Shown here in pieces: positions 1 through 34,512 of a stretch of DNA of 64,000 nucleotides. Position 1 is the stretch's first letter, and the number at the start of each line of letters is the position of its first letter. The position numbers and the translations under genes are program-made. The notes below the pieces were generated by a model, which was not told the DNA's origin, ran no database searches, and saw nothing but the letters and a program-made list of their open reading frames with translations. The DNA comes from Chrysomallon squamiferum (taxonomy: Eukaryota > Mollusca > Gastropoda > Neomphalida > Peltospiridae), in NCBI GenBank assembly GCA_012295275.1, contig CM022668.1, positions 6,463,529 to 6,527,528 on the forward strand, in the 5' to 3' direction.

Positions 1-105
1 CTCTATACATATGTTTACATTCGACTATTAGTACCAGGAAAAGGCGATAGCAAAATAAACAGAATAATTCTGAAACTGTTTTCAGGAATGAAGAATTAAA
101 CTGAC

Positions 106-19591
<19,486 letters not shown>

Positions 19592-21653
19592 TTTGAGAAA
19601 CTACTCGGTGTTTTTATTACACATTTCTTAAGAAAGTTTCACTGTCATGCATATTAACGAAACATCGCATCACACACTCCACCATCTTTGATGTTATTCA
19701 TAATATTATCTATAAACCATTTCTGATTAGTACAAAAATATCATGATTAAAAATAATTTATTGAGAGCCGCAAAAATGAAATAAATTTTGGAAATCAATT
19801 AAGCCATGTCTGTTAAGAAAGTGCGAATAGTGCATTTCTGAAATATTTTTATAGATCGATATACCACATATGTTAATTAGACTATAGTATTTGTGTGGCG
19901 GAAATGAAATGCCGGCTTCTTAATTTTAGATACGGTTGTCTCCCTTCAAAAAAAGAAGAATGCGAATTGCTTTCACCCTAAATATTTTAATAATTTCTCA
20001 TTCTTAAAAAAAGAATACAAATTTAATAAATCAGTTAGCACACTTAAGTCGATAATGTAAAAACATAATATATTTGCGATGTAACACCATACAGTGTCAC
20101 GGGAAATATGTTTTCTTAATTTTAAAATCGATATTATTTTTTTATTATTATTTTTTTTCTTTAGTTCCGTATTTTTCTCTAAAATAATTCTGAGTAATAA
20201 TTGAGTTGCTGATGAAAATCAAAATGCATATTGTGAAATGTTCAGGAAGAAATATATATTTTTTTATTATTTTAAAGCTCACAGCATTTTAAGTAATTCT
20301 GTCACGCATAAAATTTGATCAGCCATGTTGGAATTATAAATAAATTTATATAAAATGATTACATTAATTTAGAAGGAAAAAAGTTATCACTTTTTTATTT
20401 TATTTTATTATTTATTAATTTTAAATTTTTTTAAATTTCAATTTAATTTTTTATTTAATTTTTTATTTTTTTCTAATCAGTATTTTTACTGTTATGGCTG
20501 TTATTGTTGTTGTTGTTCTTCTATTTTAGTCCAGATTTTAAAAGAAAGAATGTATGTGTATGTATTGTTCGTTTGCATGCGTAAATGTGAGTATTTTGTG
20601 CACATGCGTGTAAGCTTAAGTTGCTAGTCTCCCTAGACAAAAAACGAACTTAACCGTATACATTTTTCTCATATCATTTATTCCGTATATTTAGTTTTTT
20701 AATTCCCACCCCCTATTCCTTAAAATTAAGCGAATTATCCACATCATCTAAACTTAATGGCATAATATTTGAACACTTGAACACTACTTGAAAAAGTAGG
20801 AACATTTAAACATAAAATATTATTTGTGTTAACCAAGGGAGATTACTGTTAAAGTGTACGTGTGGCTTTGGAGCTGTTGTCGTTTCTTTTACCTTTATTA
20901 TAAAACACCGTCACAGTCGTCCATAACAACGGAGCAGTCGATGTAGCTTCATCTTTTCCGGTAGTAATTTTTGATCTTCCTTTTCTTTCTTTCTTTCTTT
21001 CTTTCTTTTTATTTTATTTTATTATTATTTTTTTATTATTATTATTTTTTTGTTGTTGTTGTTGTTGTTGTTAATAAGTAGTTTATTTCATATTTTATCC
21101 TTCTTTTTTAATCACCGTCATTAATATAACTGCAAAGACACACAAACACGTTATATTATATTATTTTATTTTATTTTATTTTATTTTATTTTTATTTTTA
21201 TTTTTATTTTATGTTATTTCTCTTGTTTACCTGCTATAAAATATTCATTATTGATTAATCGCGAGGAAAATAACTGTTGTGAGATCTGTCAAATTCGTCA
21301 GTTTTCGCCATTTTTGGGCAATTTTTATTAATGGAATGCTGAAATGCAGTGATAAAAATAAAAATCCATTTTGAAATGTTTATTCATTATATGCTGACAG
21401 TAGTTCATTAAAAAAAAATATATATATATATATTTTTTTTTTTTTTAAAGTATTAATATATAAAATGATACGGAAAAAATCGACACTTATCAGTTTTTTA
21501 ATCCACACAGGTTTTTTCATCATTCATTTCAATTCAAATCAGATAATGCTGAAGCATCAGATATTGTGTAACTTTCAAGCATATACCACACACACACACA
21601 TTTTTTATTAAGCTGGTACGTATCTGTAATCTTCTCGTGAATGCCAGTGCTTG

Positions 21654-21711
<58 letters not shown>

Positions 21712-22100
21712 TCTTTCTCATCATTATATGTAACAAGATGCATCAATATAGTGTTTAAGTTTGGCTGAAACGAAAAAGTACATAAATAAATACAATGAAT
21801 TAAACAACAACAATAATAATAATAATAATATATTTCTCTACTGCTACTTCTATTTACTACTATTACAATTATTACAACAACAACTACACTACTACTACGA
21901 CTAATAATAATAATAATAATAATAAATATTAATAACTCAATGAAAACATCCATATAATATTTCTGTCACGTCTCTCGCGGTTTGTTAATACGAATTCAAA
22001 TCATAATATTATTATTTTTTACGAGAAAATAAAAAAATAAAAATCTCTAGAATTGCCTACGTGCAAATGCGGTGTGGCCTCGCATCGATCCAAGTTCGGT
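19592..22100. promoter_or_regulatory. 5' flank of neurobeachin-like gene / divergent intergenic start
   Basis: Directly upstream of the minus-strand start codon. CpG rises here relative to the gene body. CCACCATCTTTG at about 19680 resembles a YY1-type element, but no TATA or start site can be fixed. A (CT)n tract lies at 21658-21706 and (TTTC)n/(TTTTA)n runs at 20970-21210. Confidence 0.45.
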
Positions 22101-22264
22101 ATGGTCACGTGATTATGTGTTGACCTTGGTGAAAGAAATAACCGGCAACATGCCAGTACTCGAGTTTCCATTACAGAGGTTCTTTCCGAGTGCACTCGGC
22201 GTTTGACACTTATCCTTCTAAAAACAACCCGGTGTTTAGGACTAACCTGCCCCAAGATATCAAG
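22101..22264 (+). other. candidate untranslated first exon with upstream CACGTG
   Basis: CpG-rich 160-bp island in AT-rich surroundings, with GTCACGTGA at 22104-22112 and a strong CAAG|GTAAGC donor after 22264. No ATG-led open frame reaches the donor. It could be the first exon of a transcript splicing to NAGS 20 kb away, or of an unseen noncoding RNA. Confidence 0.3.
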
Positions 22265-22931
22265 GTAAGCTGGCTGGGTTTTTTTTTTAAAGTTTTTTTT
22301 TTAAAATTAGAGATAATAAATATAAAAAAAAAATCTCACTGAATTTGATTTGTGACCTATGACGTTTGATTAAAAAACATATATTTAGAAGCAATTTTAT
22401 TTTATTTAAAAACAAAATTTAAAAACAATTGTATTAAAATGAAAATTTAAAATAAAAATGAAGGAAAGCATGGACAGGAATATATTGATAAAGTTATGTA
22501 AATCATCTTGAAAATGTTTAAATAAACACAGGGTATTAAAAGATAATTTTACGTAAAGTCGAGCTTTCCTAATTAATATTTATTTTTGCAGTTGATTTAT
22601 TTATACTGAAAAATTACATTAGCACACTGTTCAGTTGACTGTATAATATCATTTTAAATATTTTTGAAAATAATTATGAAATATATGTTTGTGCGTTTGG
22701 GTGAGTTTTCTTGTATTTATATATACATACATGATTGTATGTATATTTTTTATATATATATATATATGTGTGTGTGTGTACATATATGTATGTGTCTCTA
22801 ATAACTAATAGTCATACAGTTATAATATATAAGGGGACACACACATACACATGCACGCACGCACACACATATCTATCAGTCTATATATATATATAGATAT
22901 TGATAGATAGATTTATCTTTAAAAGCTATTG

Positions 22932-22992
<61 letters not shown>

Positions 22993-23432
22993 TGTGTGTG
23001 TGTGTGTGTGTCTTTTAACCGTATTAATTTCTTGGTTACCTGTGACGTAATTAACTTCTTATTTTAGATACGCAGAACAAATTTATCTCTGGAAAAATAT
23101 TAGTAGTTAAATAAAATGAAACATGCACAGATATACGTATGTTTATACAAGCAAACACACAGCATAACTGATTATATAATTATATTGAGATCAGATGTAC
23201 CTAGAGGGATAAAAACATAGAGCACAGTTAATTTGTTTTGGGTTTTTTTAATAATAAAGGAAAAAGTAATATTAAGACGAATAAATATTGTGTGTAAGTT
23301 TTCCTTTGAAATATTGTGATGTAATACCTTGCAAAACAAATCCACCAAAAATGATAGTTTGATACTTATACGCAATTACATAATCTTTAGCGATGAACTA
23401 TGAAATAAACGCTGCTTATATTAAGTAAATTC

Positions 23433-23501
<69 letters not shown>

Positions 23502-25065
23502 TCTCACACACACACACACACACACAAACACAAACACACACAGGGAAATACCACAAAAAAAGAAACACAGGCACACATTCACACACATATACGTACAGAC
23601 AAATTTCGATATTCTAATTATTATTACTTGTATTAAAAAAATATTAATGAATAAATAAATATGTGTTTTGCTATGTTAATCGCTTTATTTATATATATGT
23701 ATACAATCACAGAATATGGTCTATCTTAGGTTTCAGTAATCTTAGTTACTATAATCAATAATGCTTGGAACCTTTGACAAGCAATATTTTTTAATCAAGA
23801 AATCTCTGTTCCTAATATTTTCAAGATTTCTGAGGTTAGGAAGCAATAATGAGAATAGATTTTGATTTAAAATGAAATAAAGTAAAATGAAATAAAGTAA
23901 AATAAAATAAAATAAAGAAATAAATAATAATAAATAAATAAAAAGAAACAATATACATATGTGAAACACATATCAAACGTATACGCATAAGTATATATAT
24001 ACAGATACGAAAAATACGTGCGTACGTACACACCCAGACACACGCCCCCACATACAACACATAATAAATATCAAATATCAAATATCATGTATGCATGCAT
24101 CCATCCATCCATTATAAACATACGCATACAAACACAAACACACATACACATACACACAAAATAAAATTTAAAAAAAAGATAACAAGGAAAGAAAAATTAA
24201 TAAAGAACAAATTAAATTAATAAATTAATAAATAACAAAACAACAAAACAAAGAAAAACACATGAAACAAACAAAATGTTAAATTGAAAGTAACAGATTG
24301 CTATTTATCATAACGATGTATGGAACAACTTATCATGTAACCAGCTTTAACATAATCAAATGTAAAAATATTCAAACATACGTTCGTTACATTCATTACG
24401 TACATAAATTATGCTGATTTGTAGCCACAAAATAAACAAAAGTTCACCTCAGTGTGAAAAGGTGAACCGATTAAAATAGGCGCCGATCTAGATCTTAGAA
24501 AAGGGAGGGGTGCGTTATATCTCTGTGCTGATTTCATTTTCGAAATAAAACGAGGCTTATTATTAAGAATATATATATATATATACCCTATATCCGCCCG
24601 TAGTATATTGTAAAAGAATGTTTGAGTGACGATGCTTGTGTTATGCGTTAACATTTGCTGTTAACATGTGGAAATGCCTTGCACAGCTGTGGATGTTACC
24701 TTGTTTGTGTTTGTTCGTCTGCATGTTTGTTTGGTATGTGTGTGTGTATATATATATATATAATGGAACTTCTCATAACAGAACATCATTCAGGATCAAG
24801 CAATGAGTTTGGCTTGGAGAAGTGACTGGTTTACTGAGGTTTAACATTTAGTTGTTTTAATAATTCGCAGTATATGCATAATGGTTGTAATCGTTAGCAT
24901 ATTTTGTGTGTGTGTCTGTTTGTTTTTTGTTATTATTATTATTGTTTTTTGTTATTATTATTATTGTTTTTCTTGTATGTTTATGAGATGAGGTAGTTAG
25001 AATAACTGACAGTGTAAAAGCGAATTTTAAGCGTTATTGTGTCAGTATGTGTTGTACTCACGTAT

Positions 25066-25096
<31 letters not shown>

Positions 25097-25277
25097 TACA
25101 AATGAATGTGTGTAAATACGTATGCAAGTTACTGCATCGATCAACACTTTGACATTTTCACTCGAACATTTATAATTTATGTAGTAAACGAAAACGCGGC
25201 ATTGTGAAATATGATCTTTAAGTAAACATCTATAAACTTATTTCACAGTATGATACATACATTTATCATGATACAAC

Positions 25278-25321
<44 letters not shown>

Positions 25322-27955
25322 AAAAAAAAAACATAAAAAAAAAAATTAAATAAAAAAAAAAAATTAAATGAAATAAAATAAAATTCTGGAATATAAAATT
25401 AGTAACAAATAATGAAAATCTTTAGCATCTTGAAGAAAAAAGGAAAATAAATAAAAATAAAACTGGTGGACAAACTACCCTTCAGTGCCCTCGTTAACCA
25501 AAAATAATAATAATAATAGAAAGAGACCCATCCGTTGAACAAGTTGGGAGTGAGCGTAACCTGTTAAATGAGTCCACGAACAGTATCGAAGAATGTAACT
25601 TTTGTTATATTCACACAGGCCTAGCGGAAAACAGGGTTTGGTCAACAAATAGAAGAAATAATAAATGACATCGAGGCATACGATAGACACCAGTGATCTA
25701 GGTCAGCAATGTTGCCCCAGTTTATGAGTACTGATAATTTTTTTAGTAAAACTACATCTTTGTAAAGATGTCGGAATTTGCCGTCTGCTACTAAAAACAC
25801 GGCGAAATTAGCCGAAGCGTTCGGATTTTTGCCGTGGTATTTAAGGATTCGGATTACTCCAGCATAAAAATAGTAATAATATATTAGGCACCGTATATTT
25901 TAATTAATTAATTCTAATTAGTTTGTTTGTTTGTTTGTGGAGTGGTAGTTCAAAGGGTACATCGGCCCATCCCATATGCTATTTCATATAAAATAAAGGA
26001 AGTTTATTGTGATATGTAGTTAATGATAAATTGTTTCCTTGTAGCGTCCTGAAAAAAAAAAAAAAAAAAAAGAATGAATGACTGCTGGTTTTCTTCTGTT
26101 GTATATATTATATATTTTTTTTTTTAAATTAAATGTAATGTACATTTTATTTAAATTCACTTTGATTCGCGCCAACTTGCAAAAAAGCTTGCATGCAGAC
26201 GTCTAATGAGATCGCGCGATGTGATATTTCCGTACTATCTTATTATCGGGATTTCATTTCTTTCGCATAAACAAGGAATCTAAACCATCAGTGACTGAAC
26301 CTTAGAGTTTCTGTCAAGAATTTTTACCAGATAAATAAAGACATCATTAACGATTATTTGTTTAAAATGTCTGCACTTAAAGAAAGCATAATCAGGATGT
26401 CTGATTCTTATTTTTGTTCTTATTCGTTGATTTGTTGCTAAAGTTTAATCACAGAAGCAATCGTTTATTTATTTGTTTTTTTTATTTATTTTTGCATTAA
26501 AAAGCGTATTCATTATTCTTCCTTTTAACTTTTGTACATATTCTCAGTTTACATTATTTTACTGGTTTGGGCAGCGGATCATAACAAAGTGTAACAATAA
26601 AAGAATAATGTTACATTTGAATGCCGCCATTTTAACCCTTTAACACTGAACTCATGACGCGTAGCTATGGTTTCATTTTCTAACTCTAGTAACTAGACAC
26701 TTGAGAGTAAATCGATTCGCAATGATGTTTCCATTTTTTAAACTGCACGTTTATTCTTTTTTAGTTAAATAAATCAAATGAAATAAAATATAATAAAAAA
26801 AAAAAAAAAAAAAATAAATAATAATAATAATAATAATAATAATAGATACAAAAATAAAAAATAAAACAAAACGTAGATGTATGAAGAATATAATTTAGAT
26901 TATATATTGTATATATGTGTTTGCGAGACATGTAGCAAAACACAGCATAGGCCCCTACTACTGGCTAGTCGTAAAAATATACGCCCCCCTCAACCCACGC
27001 CCACCATTATCACAGCTTTACATACAACATAAACAAACCTTAATGTTGAACAATCGGTCAAAGGTATTGTCGAAACAACAACAACAACAAAAAATCATGC
27101 CAACAATATTAAAAACTAGTGCAAATGCTATTAAACTATAATGCAACTGCATGTATGCCCCGAAAATGTGGGTCAAAGTTTAGGCCGGGGGGAAAGTGTG
27201 CTTCAGGATCCAATTAAGTTATGTATCGCGCTTTCGAGATTTTATAGGAGCAAAGTCTTTTATAATGGAAGTAGTGTCATCAGTTCTCAACAACTCGCAT
27301 TGAATGCTCATCAACGTCAGCATATTTGAACGTTTTTCTCCCATCGTCGTTCTTTGTGCAATTTGTATGCGGCGCAGTTTAGAAAACGAACTGTGTGCAG
27401 TTTATAACCATCATATACACAAATATAGGCATAGCATTATTTCATTATTTTGAAAACGTGAATGCATGTTGTGTTATCTCAGATGAGACGGTACATATGC
27501 AGCTACCAGCATTTTGATTTTAAAAGAAAAAAAGAAGAAGAAGAAAGTCGGGTGATTCGAGGGGCCTTGAAACCGCGGGGGCCGTAGCATTTCCTACGTC
27601 TGCTTTGAGGTTAATCCGGCACTGTGTGTATGTATAATGTACATGTGTATCTGTATATATATGTGTGTGTGTGTGTGGTGTGTGTATTTGTGTGTGTTGT
27701 TGTTGTATGAGTGTGTGTGTGTGTGTTTGTATTTGTGCAAGTATGTCGTATGACCGTAAATAGCATTTGCATATGTATGTTCAAAATGTACGTATATGTA
27801 TTTGTTTATATATACGTACGTACCTTTTTCTATTTTGTGTATGTGTGTTTATATACATTGTCTCTCTGTATTTGTGTAAATGTAACTCTACATTTGTGTT
27901 TGTGTGTATGCGTGTCTGTGTGCATGTCTCTTCGTATGTGCTGTGACTGTGTATA

Positions 27956-28001
<46 letters not shown>

Positions 28002-31000
28002 GTGGAACTTATATACCTTTTTCAATTGTCAGTATGTATGTTGTGTTTGTAAATATATAATACATAATGTATGCTTCTTCCTTTGGATGTTTGTGACTCT
28101 ATACATGTATGTGTTTATACACAGCTATGTCATGAATTCCATTATGGGTGGCAAGCCAAGTTCTCAGCAGTTGTTCCTTCTTTGTTTCCGTATTTAGGAT
28201 TATCTTGTCGATGTAGTTCTTTCCATTTGTTGCTTCTTCTTTTTATGGTTATTCTGTTTAGGTTTCAATAAAGATTTACGCAAGACACTAAATATCTAGG
28301 CCTAAACATTTTTCAAAAGTTCCATTCTTGAAGCAATAATACGTTGGTGGGTTGTTTTTTTTGAGTAGTTCTCTATTCAGTTTTGTCTCCTTTTGTTAAT
28401 CGTTATTATTATGGAAATGTGGTTCAGAATTTCAACTGCAGCTGTTGGTCCCAAACATGTTTAAACCTTGACATCAAGCTATTTATTCCAGGCATATGAT
28501 GTCATTCAGTTGATTAGACTAATTAATTGTATTTCATGATTAATATATATACATACATATATTTATCCTAAATATAACGTTTGGATTGCATTTATGCTGT
28601 TTTTAGTGAGTAAAATTCAGTTTTGTTAGAAATATAAATATAACATTATTTCCATATTAACAGAAAAACAATGCTAAATTTCATGAATATGTATATGTAT
28701 GTATGTATATAAATAAAACCAGTGTTCAGCAACACTTCGTCGACAAATATTACACATTTAAAACTGATATAATAGTTATTACAGACTAAATTTGGGACAG
28801 AACCTTGAAATCGCTATTTGTCATATACCATCTTAAAAAAAAACAACAACAACAACAACAAATAAAAAATAAAATAAAACGCAAACAAACACAGTAAATA
28901 AACAAATAAATAAATAAAATAAATAACAGCAGCAACCACATCAAGAAGCAGTATAATTTAACTTTGTTTAAAGCATCAGAAGATCGTAGTAGTATTAGTA
29001 GTTGTTGTTTTATGGTAATAGTGATGCTAGTGGAGGCAAACGTATATGGTAGTAGTAGTAGTAGTAGTAGTGGTAGCAGCAGCAGTAGCAGTTGTAAAAG
29101 AGTTGATTTTTTCATGGCTAGATCGGGTTTCTTCCTTTAATAATTCAGCAATCCTTGATATGTAAATGAAGCAATATGAGCGTAGATAATAAATGGATTT
29201 AGTGGGTCAGTAAATGACACACTTATTTTTTTTCTTTAAAAAAAAAATACTGAAGCACTTTTGTATCACAATAGAAAGAAAATATTTTATGCACCAATGG
29301 AAAAATACTGTCGCAAACAACCATTAAACTGACACAGCCTCTTAGCCATTATTATTATAACTAACCTCATCACCTGTTTCAAACATACAAACACCCTGGT
29401 GCGCTTCATATACACCTGTTCTTCTGTCCGGATTTGAAGCCATTCTCTATCTGAAAACGAGGGTTTATGCTAGAGTTGTGCATTTCAAAAGCGACAGATC
29501 TCTGTAATTATGACAATAATAACTAAGTCTTTATTATTATCCGTAACGCGATAAATGCACGTAAATCTGAAGTATACATTAAATGTCAGTTTATGAATTT
29601 GCGATAAATGTACTTATAATAACAGTTAAAAAATATATAATAAAAATTAATAATATTAAATTAAATTAAATTAAAATACAGTAAATTAAGACTCTGTTCC
29701 CAGTGGAGGTACTGAAATTATTTCTCCACTAGTTTATCCTGTAAGTTTCAAAAAAAAAAAAAAAAAAAAAAAATGTTCTTACGAGTTAGCAAACTATTCA
29801 TAATTATGGTTGTCTGATTGTTTTTCTGTTTCTTTTATTTTCTGAAAAATATGGAATTGTTCTTAATATTTTCGTTATGTGAGAATGCTGATTTAATCAT
29901 TTTGGAATTAAATATCAGTTTCCTAGCAACAAGTCCTTCAGAGAGAAATGGGCTCGTCCATATTTTTGTTTTGCCCTAACCGGAAACCAGAGCTAACTAG
30001 TCATGGAGGCGTAGAGATATAGTACTGAATACGCAGTTTTCGATATAAATAGGTCTACGTCATTGCAGAGTACACTTCATATATGTTCAGAAACTATTTG
30101 CGGTTACTTTCCTTTTTGTTTTTATTCGAAATTTTTCCCCCTCCCTTTCGAGTTGAACATTCAATGCCAGCGCTTTGACAAGATTTTGAATGCTGGCTTC
30201 CCTACAGAGAGAACCAGTCGACATCGTATCTCGATAATTTTCGGAATTTTGACATGTTGAGCCTCTGACAGATGTTAATGAACTGTTAAAGAATATTGTT
30301 AAATGTTGTTAATTTGTACCAGGGGCAGCAGCTGGCTAAAACTAAAAGTAACAGTACTTGTCAGTGTAGTCGTAGTAGTCGTAGCAGTCGTATAGGTGGC
30401 AGTAATTGCAGTAATGTAGTGGTAGTAATAATAATAACAGCAGTAACAGTAGTCAAATGAGTAGTGGTAGGTGTTGTAATAGTTGTTGTAGTCGTAGTAG
30501 TGTATTAGTTGTAATAATTACAGTAGTAGAAAAAAAGAAGTAGTAGTAGTAGTAGTTGTTGTCGTAACAGTGTATTAGCAGTAATAATAGTGGTAGTATC
30601 TTTAGAAGTAATGATCGAAGTTGCAGTAACGAGCAACGACAGTAATAATAAAATATTGCTCCGATGGATTAGTCATATTCTTTATAAACCTTGTATTAAT
30701 ATATTATAAACCTTGTATTAATATATTAATTAATATAAACCTTGAATTATTTTTTTCTGTATTATTTTTCTGTACACACTCACATATTCACATGCAGACA
30801 TACATACATTCATAGATCAATTATAAAATAATATATCAGACTATCCCTCTGTCCAGTTGATACATATTATTATCTTGGTAAAAAAAAAAAATAATAATAA
30901 AAATAAATAAAAAATAAAATAAAATAAAATTAAATTAACATCTGAGATAATAATTCATGCATTTACTACTTTTCACGCTCCTGAATTAGTGAATTAATTA

Positions 31001-31100
31001 TGAAATAAAAAAATTACCAGCTGTCTGTATTACACAAACAATTAAATATTGTTGTGAACCTCAGACAGGTGATGGAAATTAAGTCCACACACAAACCGCC
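22265..31100. other. noncoding stretch, no gene recognised
   Basis: Holds microsatellites ((GA)n/(GT)n 22937-23010, (CT)n 23437-23494, (TAAA)n 25279-25320, GT-rich 27657-28000, (TAG)-like 30355-30640) and unique AT-rich sequence with moderate CpG. No conserved open frame seen on either strand. Confidence 0.6.
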
Positions 31101-31804
31101 ATTTATTGCGATGACGTAATCACCCGCCCCCCCCCGATGGTCCTAGATGACGTCTTCACTGAATAATAATTCAACACCATGTCAAGAAGCCTCGGGCGAT
31201 AACATTGTTTTACGTATAGTTAAAAATAATAATTACGAAATGTTTTATAACTTTTATAATTATTTTGCAACAGTCTGGGATTTCATGCACCAGTAATCAC
31301 CTTAGACCAGCACCGGAGTATTGTGAATTTTAAATAAACGTGACCTAACAATGACACGCTGATCTGACAGTGACAAGGTGACTTTGACGCTCTTATGGCC
31401 TACTTTGACCTCAAAAATATAATACGTGACAGAGACACGTTTTAAAAGTCCGGGATACCCGGAAGTGATTTCATGAACTAAATACTACTCTGACATTAAC
31501 CAAAAAATCATTTACACATCATAAATTATTTCAGAAATTAATTAAATAATGACCTTAAATGATAAAAGCCTATAATTAATTTGGTTTTGTGAAACTACTG
31601 CTGACCAAAATAATTTAAAGATATTATTCAAGAAATACTAGCAGTAATACTAAAATTACGTCATTAAATCACTAGTGACTTGTATTGAATTATAAAAAAT
31701 CACCATTTTACGAAATATATTAATGAAATAGTTTAAGATCAGAAACGACATCTGGAATTTCTGCTGACATAGGCAGGAGAGTACATACCACGGCCATTTT
31801 ACCC

Positions 31805-31880
31805 TTTTACAAATCCAGCCGTGACGTCATAGCTTGTACGGCAAACATATAAAGCTGTACTCAAAACCAGAAGAAACTTT
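31805..31880 (+). promoter_or_regulatory. CRE plus TATA promoter-like module
   Basis: Perfect TGACGTCA at 31822-31829 lies 18 bases before TATAAA at 31848-31853, a spacing usual for cAMP-response core promoters. A start near 31880 would be expected. No coding exon follows directly; NAGS begins 10 kb downstream. Mammalian NAGS promoters are reported to bind CREB, so a link is possible but unproven. Confidence 0.4.
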
Positions 31881-32889
31881 TTAGTAAATCAGTCCTCCGC
31901 TGTACGCAGAATCGTATATACCGTGACTTTTATTTTAATATAATTATCAATAACCCTATCACTGGGTAGGAACGGGAAATATTCCAGTGACCGCATTTAG
32001 GACAGTTGCATCCTTAACGCTTCTATAACTTAAATAAACTGTGATACTTTTTGCAGAGCTTTTCACACTGTGCTTTGACTAATTTTAATTTTGGATTTTT
32101 TATATAGAAAATATTCACAATTTTGCTATATTTAACTTAGTTTGACACCCAATTGCCGATACTTTTTTTTTTTTTTTTTTTTTACATGTCGTTAAACATT
32201 CATTCATTCATTCATTCACACTTCTGGCTGAATCCTTAATTGATTGATGTACAGCGGGGAAATGAACAGCGACATACTTTGTTGATAAGAATAAATCGTT
32301 GCACACACTAACACAAGATTGACGTGTTCACGTAATGATGCGACGTCATCGACAACACAACCTACGTGGCCACTGCGTTGTGTTTGCCATTTTATTATTA
32401 AACAAAAATAACATTTACGGCTGAATTATTGATACTCAACATAAGGAATATATAACGCGTTCAAACAATTGACTTTTGAACAAAATAGGTTTTAAAAAGA
32501 AGCATTTGTTGACAAATTTTCGAAGATTTTAACGCTGTTACAGGATCAGTTTGTATAATGATAATGAATGGCAGTATTCTTTTGTGTATAACGTTTAATT
32601 CAAGATCCCTGCTGTTACAATTATAATTGTATCTAAATGCAGAATATTGTGGTCTTTAATCTACACGGGTCGTTAAATATTGGCATAAATTAATTTTTAC
32701 TGTTGTTGTCTATATTTCGATACTCGACTAAATATACACACACGATAATCTTAGCAAATCCGTTAATCCTGGATTAAGTAGGCCGGTAACCTTAGTTACA
32801 GGACAGAACAAACTGAAACTGATTATATTTTTTGTCCTTTTGGTATAAAAATAACTTTGTCAGCGAGCTGCCAGACAAACTGACTGGAA

Positions 32890-33014
32890 ACCTTTGGTTG
32901 ATACGCTTATTTTGGATACCGTATTAAGAAACAATAGTATTCAAAAAGACGATCGAGTAACAATCGGATTTTCTTCGTCTGTTGCAGCAGACGAACTGAA
33001 GTAGTAGTTTAGAG
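32890..33014 (+). other. candidate 5' untranslated exon end
   Basis: CpG-containing unique sequence ending AGAG|GTAAGA, a good donor. No coding frame. One of three possible upstream exons for NAGS. Confidence 0.2.
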
Positions 33015-34441
33015 GTAAGAAAAGCTAGTTTTAATAAATTACGATAATTATACTCTTGACATTATTTTGTTTTTGTTAGAATGGAATTATGTAAATAGTT
33101 CTCGCTGCCTTTCTTTAATATCCTCAGTACCTTGTAAAAACGCATATATGCGTGTGTATTTATAAATGTGTGTGTTTCTGTAATAAAGATATTTAAAGAT
33201 ACAGAGACTAACGATAAAAGAATAAAAACTGAGAGAGAGAAAAAACTGAATGTTTGTGTGGCAGCTCGCCTCTGTATTATGATCTGTTTTTCTGCAGCCA
33301 ATGATGCATTTAAAAACATGATTAATTCTCCAGTAAACCTGATTATTAATACGACCTTATGGTTTGTCTGACAACAGATCAGACGTGACATTTTGTTATG
33401 ACTAATTTCCACCCATTAAGGCTGTCGCATTAAGCGATAATCCCTGCGTATATTATCACTAGAGGCTTTTAAATCTACTATTATTCCGTTAAAAACCACT
33501 GAAGGAAAACTGCTTTTATGTCGCCCACCCGTGCGGTTAATATAAATAGCGCTAAATGTAAATATAATCACAGTGTTAAAATGCTGTTTCCAAAATACAA
33601 GTATTTGAACCATTAAGAAAACACACATAAAGTACCCTGCTCTACGATTGGGTTACGTTATAACCGAACAAAAGTAACTCGGAAAGGACGTTACCGTAAA
33701 AAAAAAAAAAAAATAAAAAAAAAATAAATAAAAAGTAGTTCCTTTCTTTCGAAGGGAAGATAACCCCTGTGGCTTCAATTAATCGTTTGGGAGACACTGG
33801 CAGGAACGGGAAATAAGCTCGGTGACGTGTGATCCTGCGATTGTTTTTAGTTTAATACGTGTTATATTTTGTGATTATACGAAATCTGTTGTATATATAC
33901 ATAATTTATTAGTCACGTTTCATCGTATCATATATACTGCGTTACATTTTAGTCTAGTATTTTGTTAAATGTCAGTGTAACCTGCACTAACTCTCAGGTA
34001 TGAGTGTACTGCTATGACCTATTTTATCGTATACCAGACACGTCTTCTGTGATGTTCAGGTACGAGTGGCATCTTACTTTAGCTTGACGTCACTTCAGAG
34101 ACCTTTGTACAAAGGTCAATACAGAGTCATAGTCGCCATTTTGTTTGACGTCCAGATTAATTAAGTTATACATATTAATTTTTCTTACTTGGATTGCATT
34201 ATTAAGGCTGCATAATTATCTACGATAAAATGTGAAAGAATTAATTTACTAATTGATTTATTTAATTGGATTGTGTTATTAAGGCTGAACATGTAGGTTA
34301 AATATAAACTTTAAAACTGTATAAAATTTATATTTATTTATTCATAAATATTAAAATTTTATAATTTATAAAATTTACATTTGTTTATTCATAAATATTA
34401 ATATTTTATAATCCTTCATAATCGTTTATTATTTTATTTAC

Positions 34442-34443
<2 letters not shown>

Positions 34444-34508
<65 letters not shown>
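34444..34508. repeat. (CT)n microsatellite
   Basis: Perfect 65-bp tract in the noncoding stretch between the two genes. Confidence 0.95.

Positions 34509-34512
<4 letters not shown>

Noticed and set aside
22019-22255. Minus-strand frame of 78 residues starting at 22255
   Set aside because: No splice context or known similarity; it lies opposite a CpG-rich stretch with a plus-strand donor, where stops are simply rarer.
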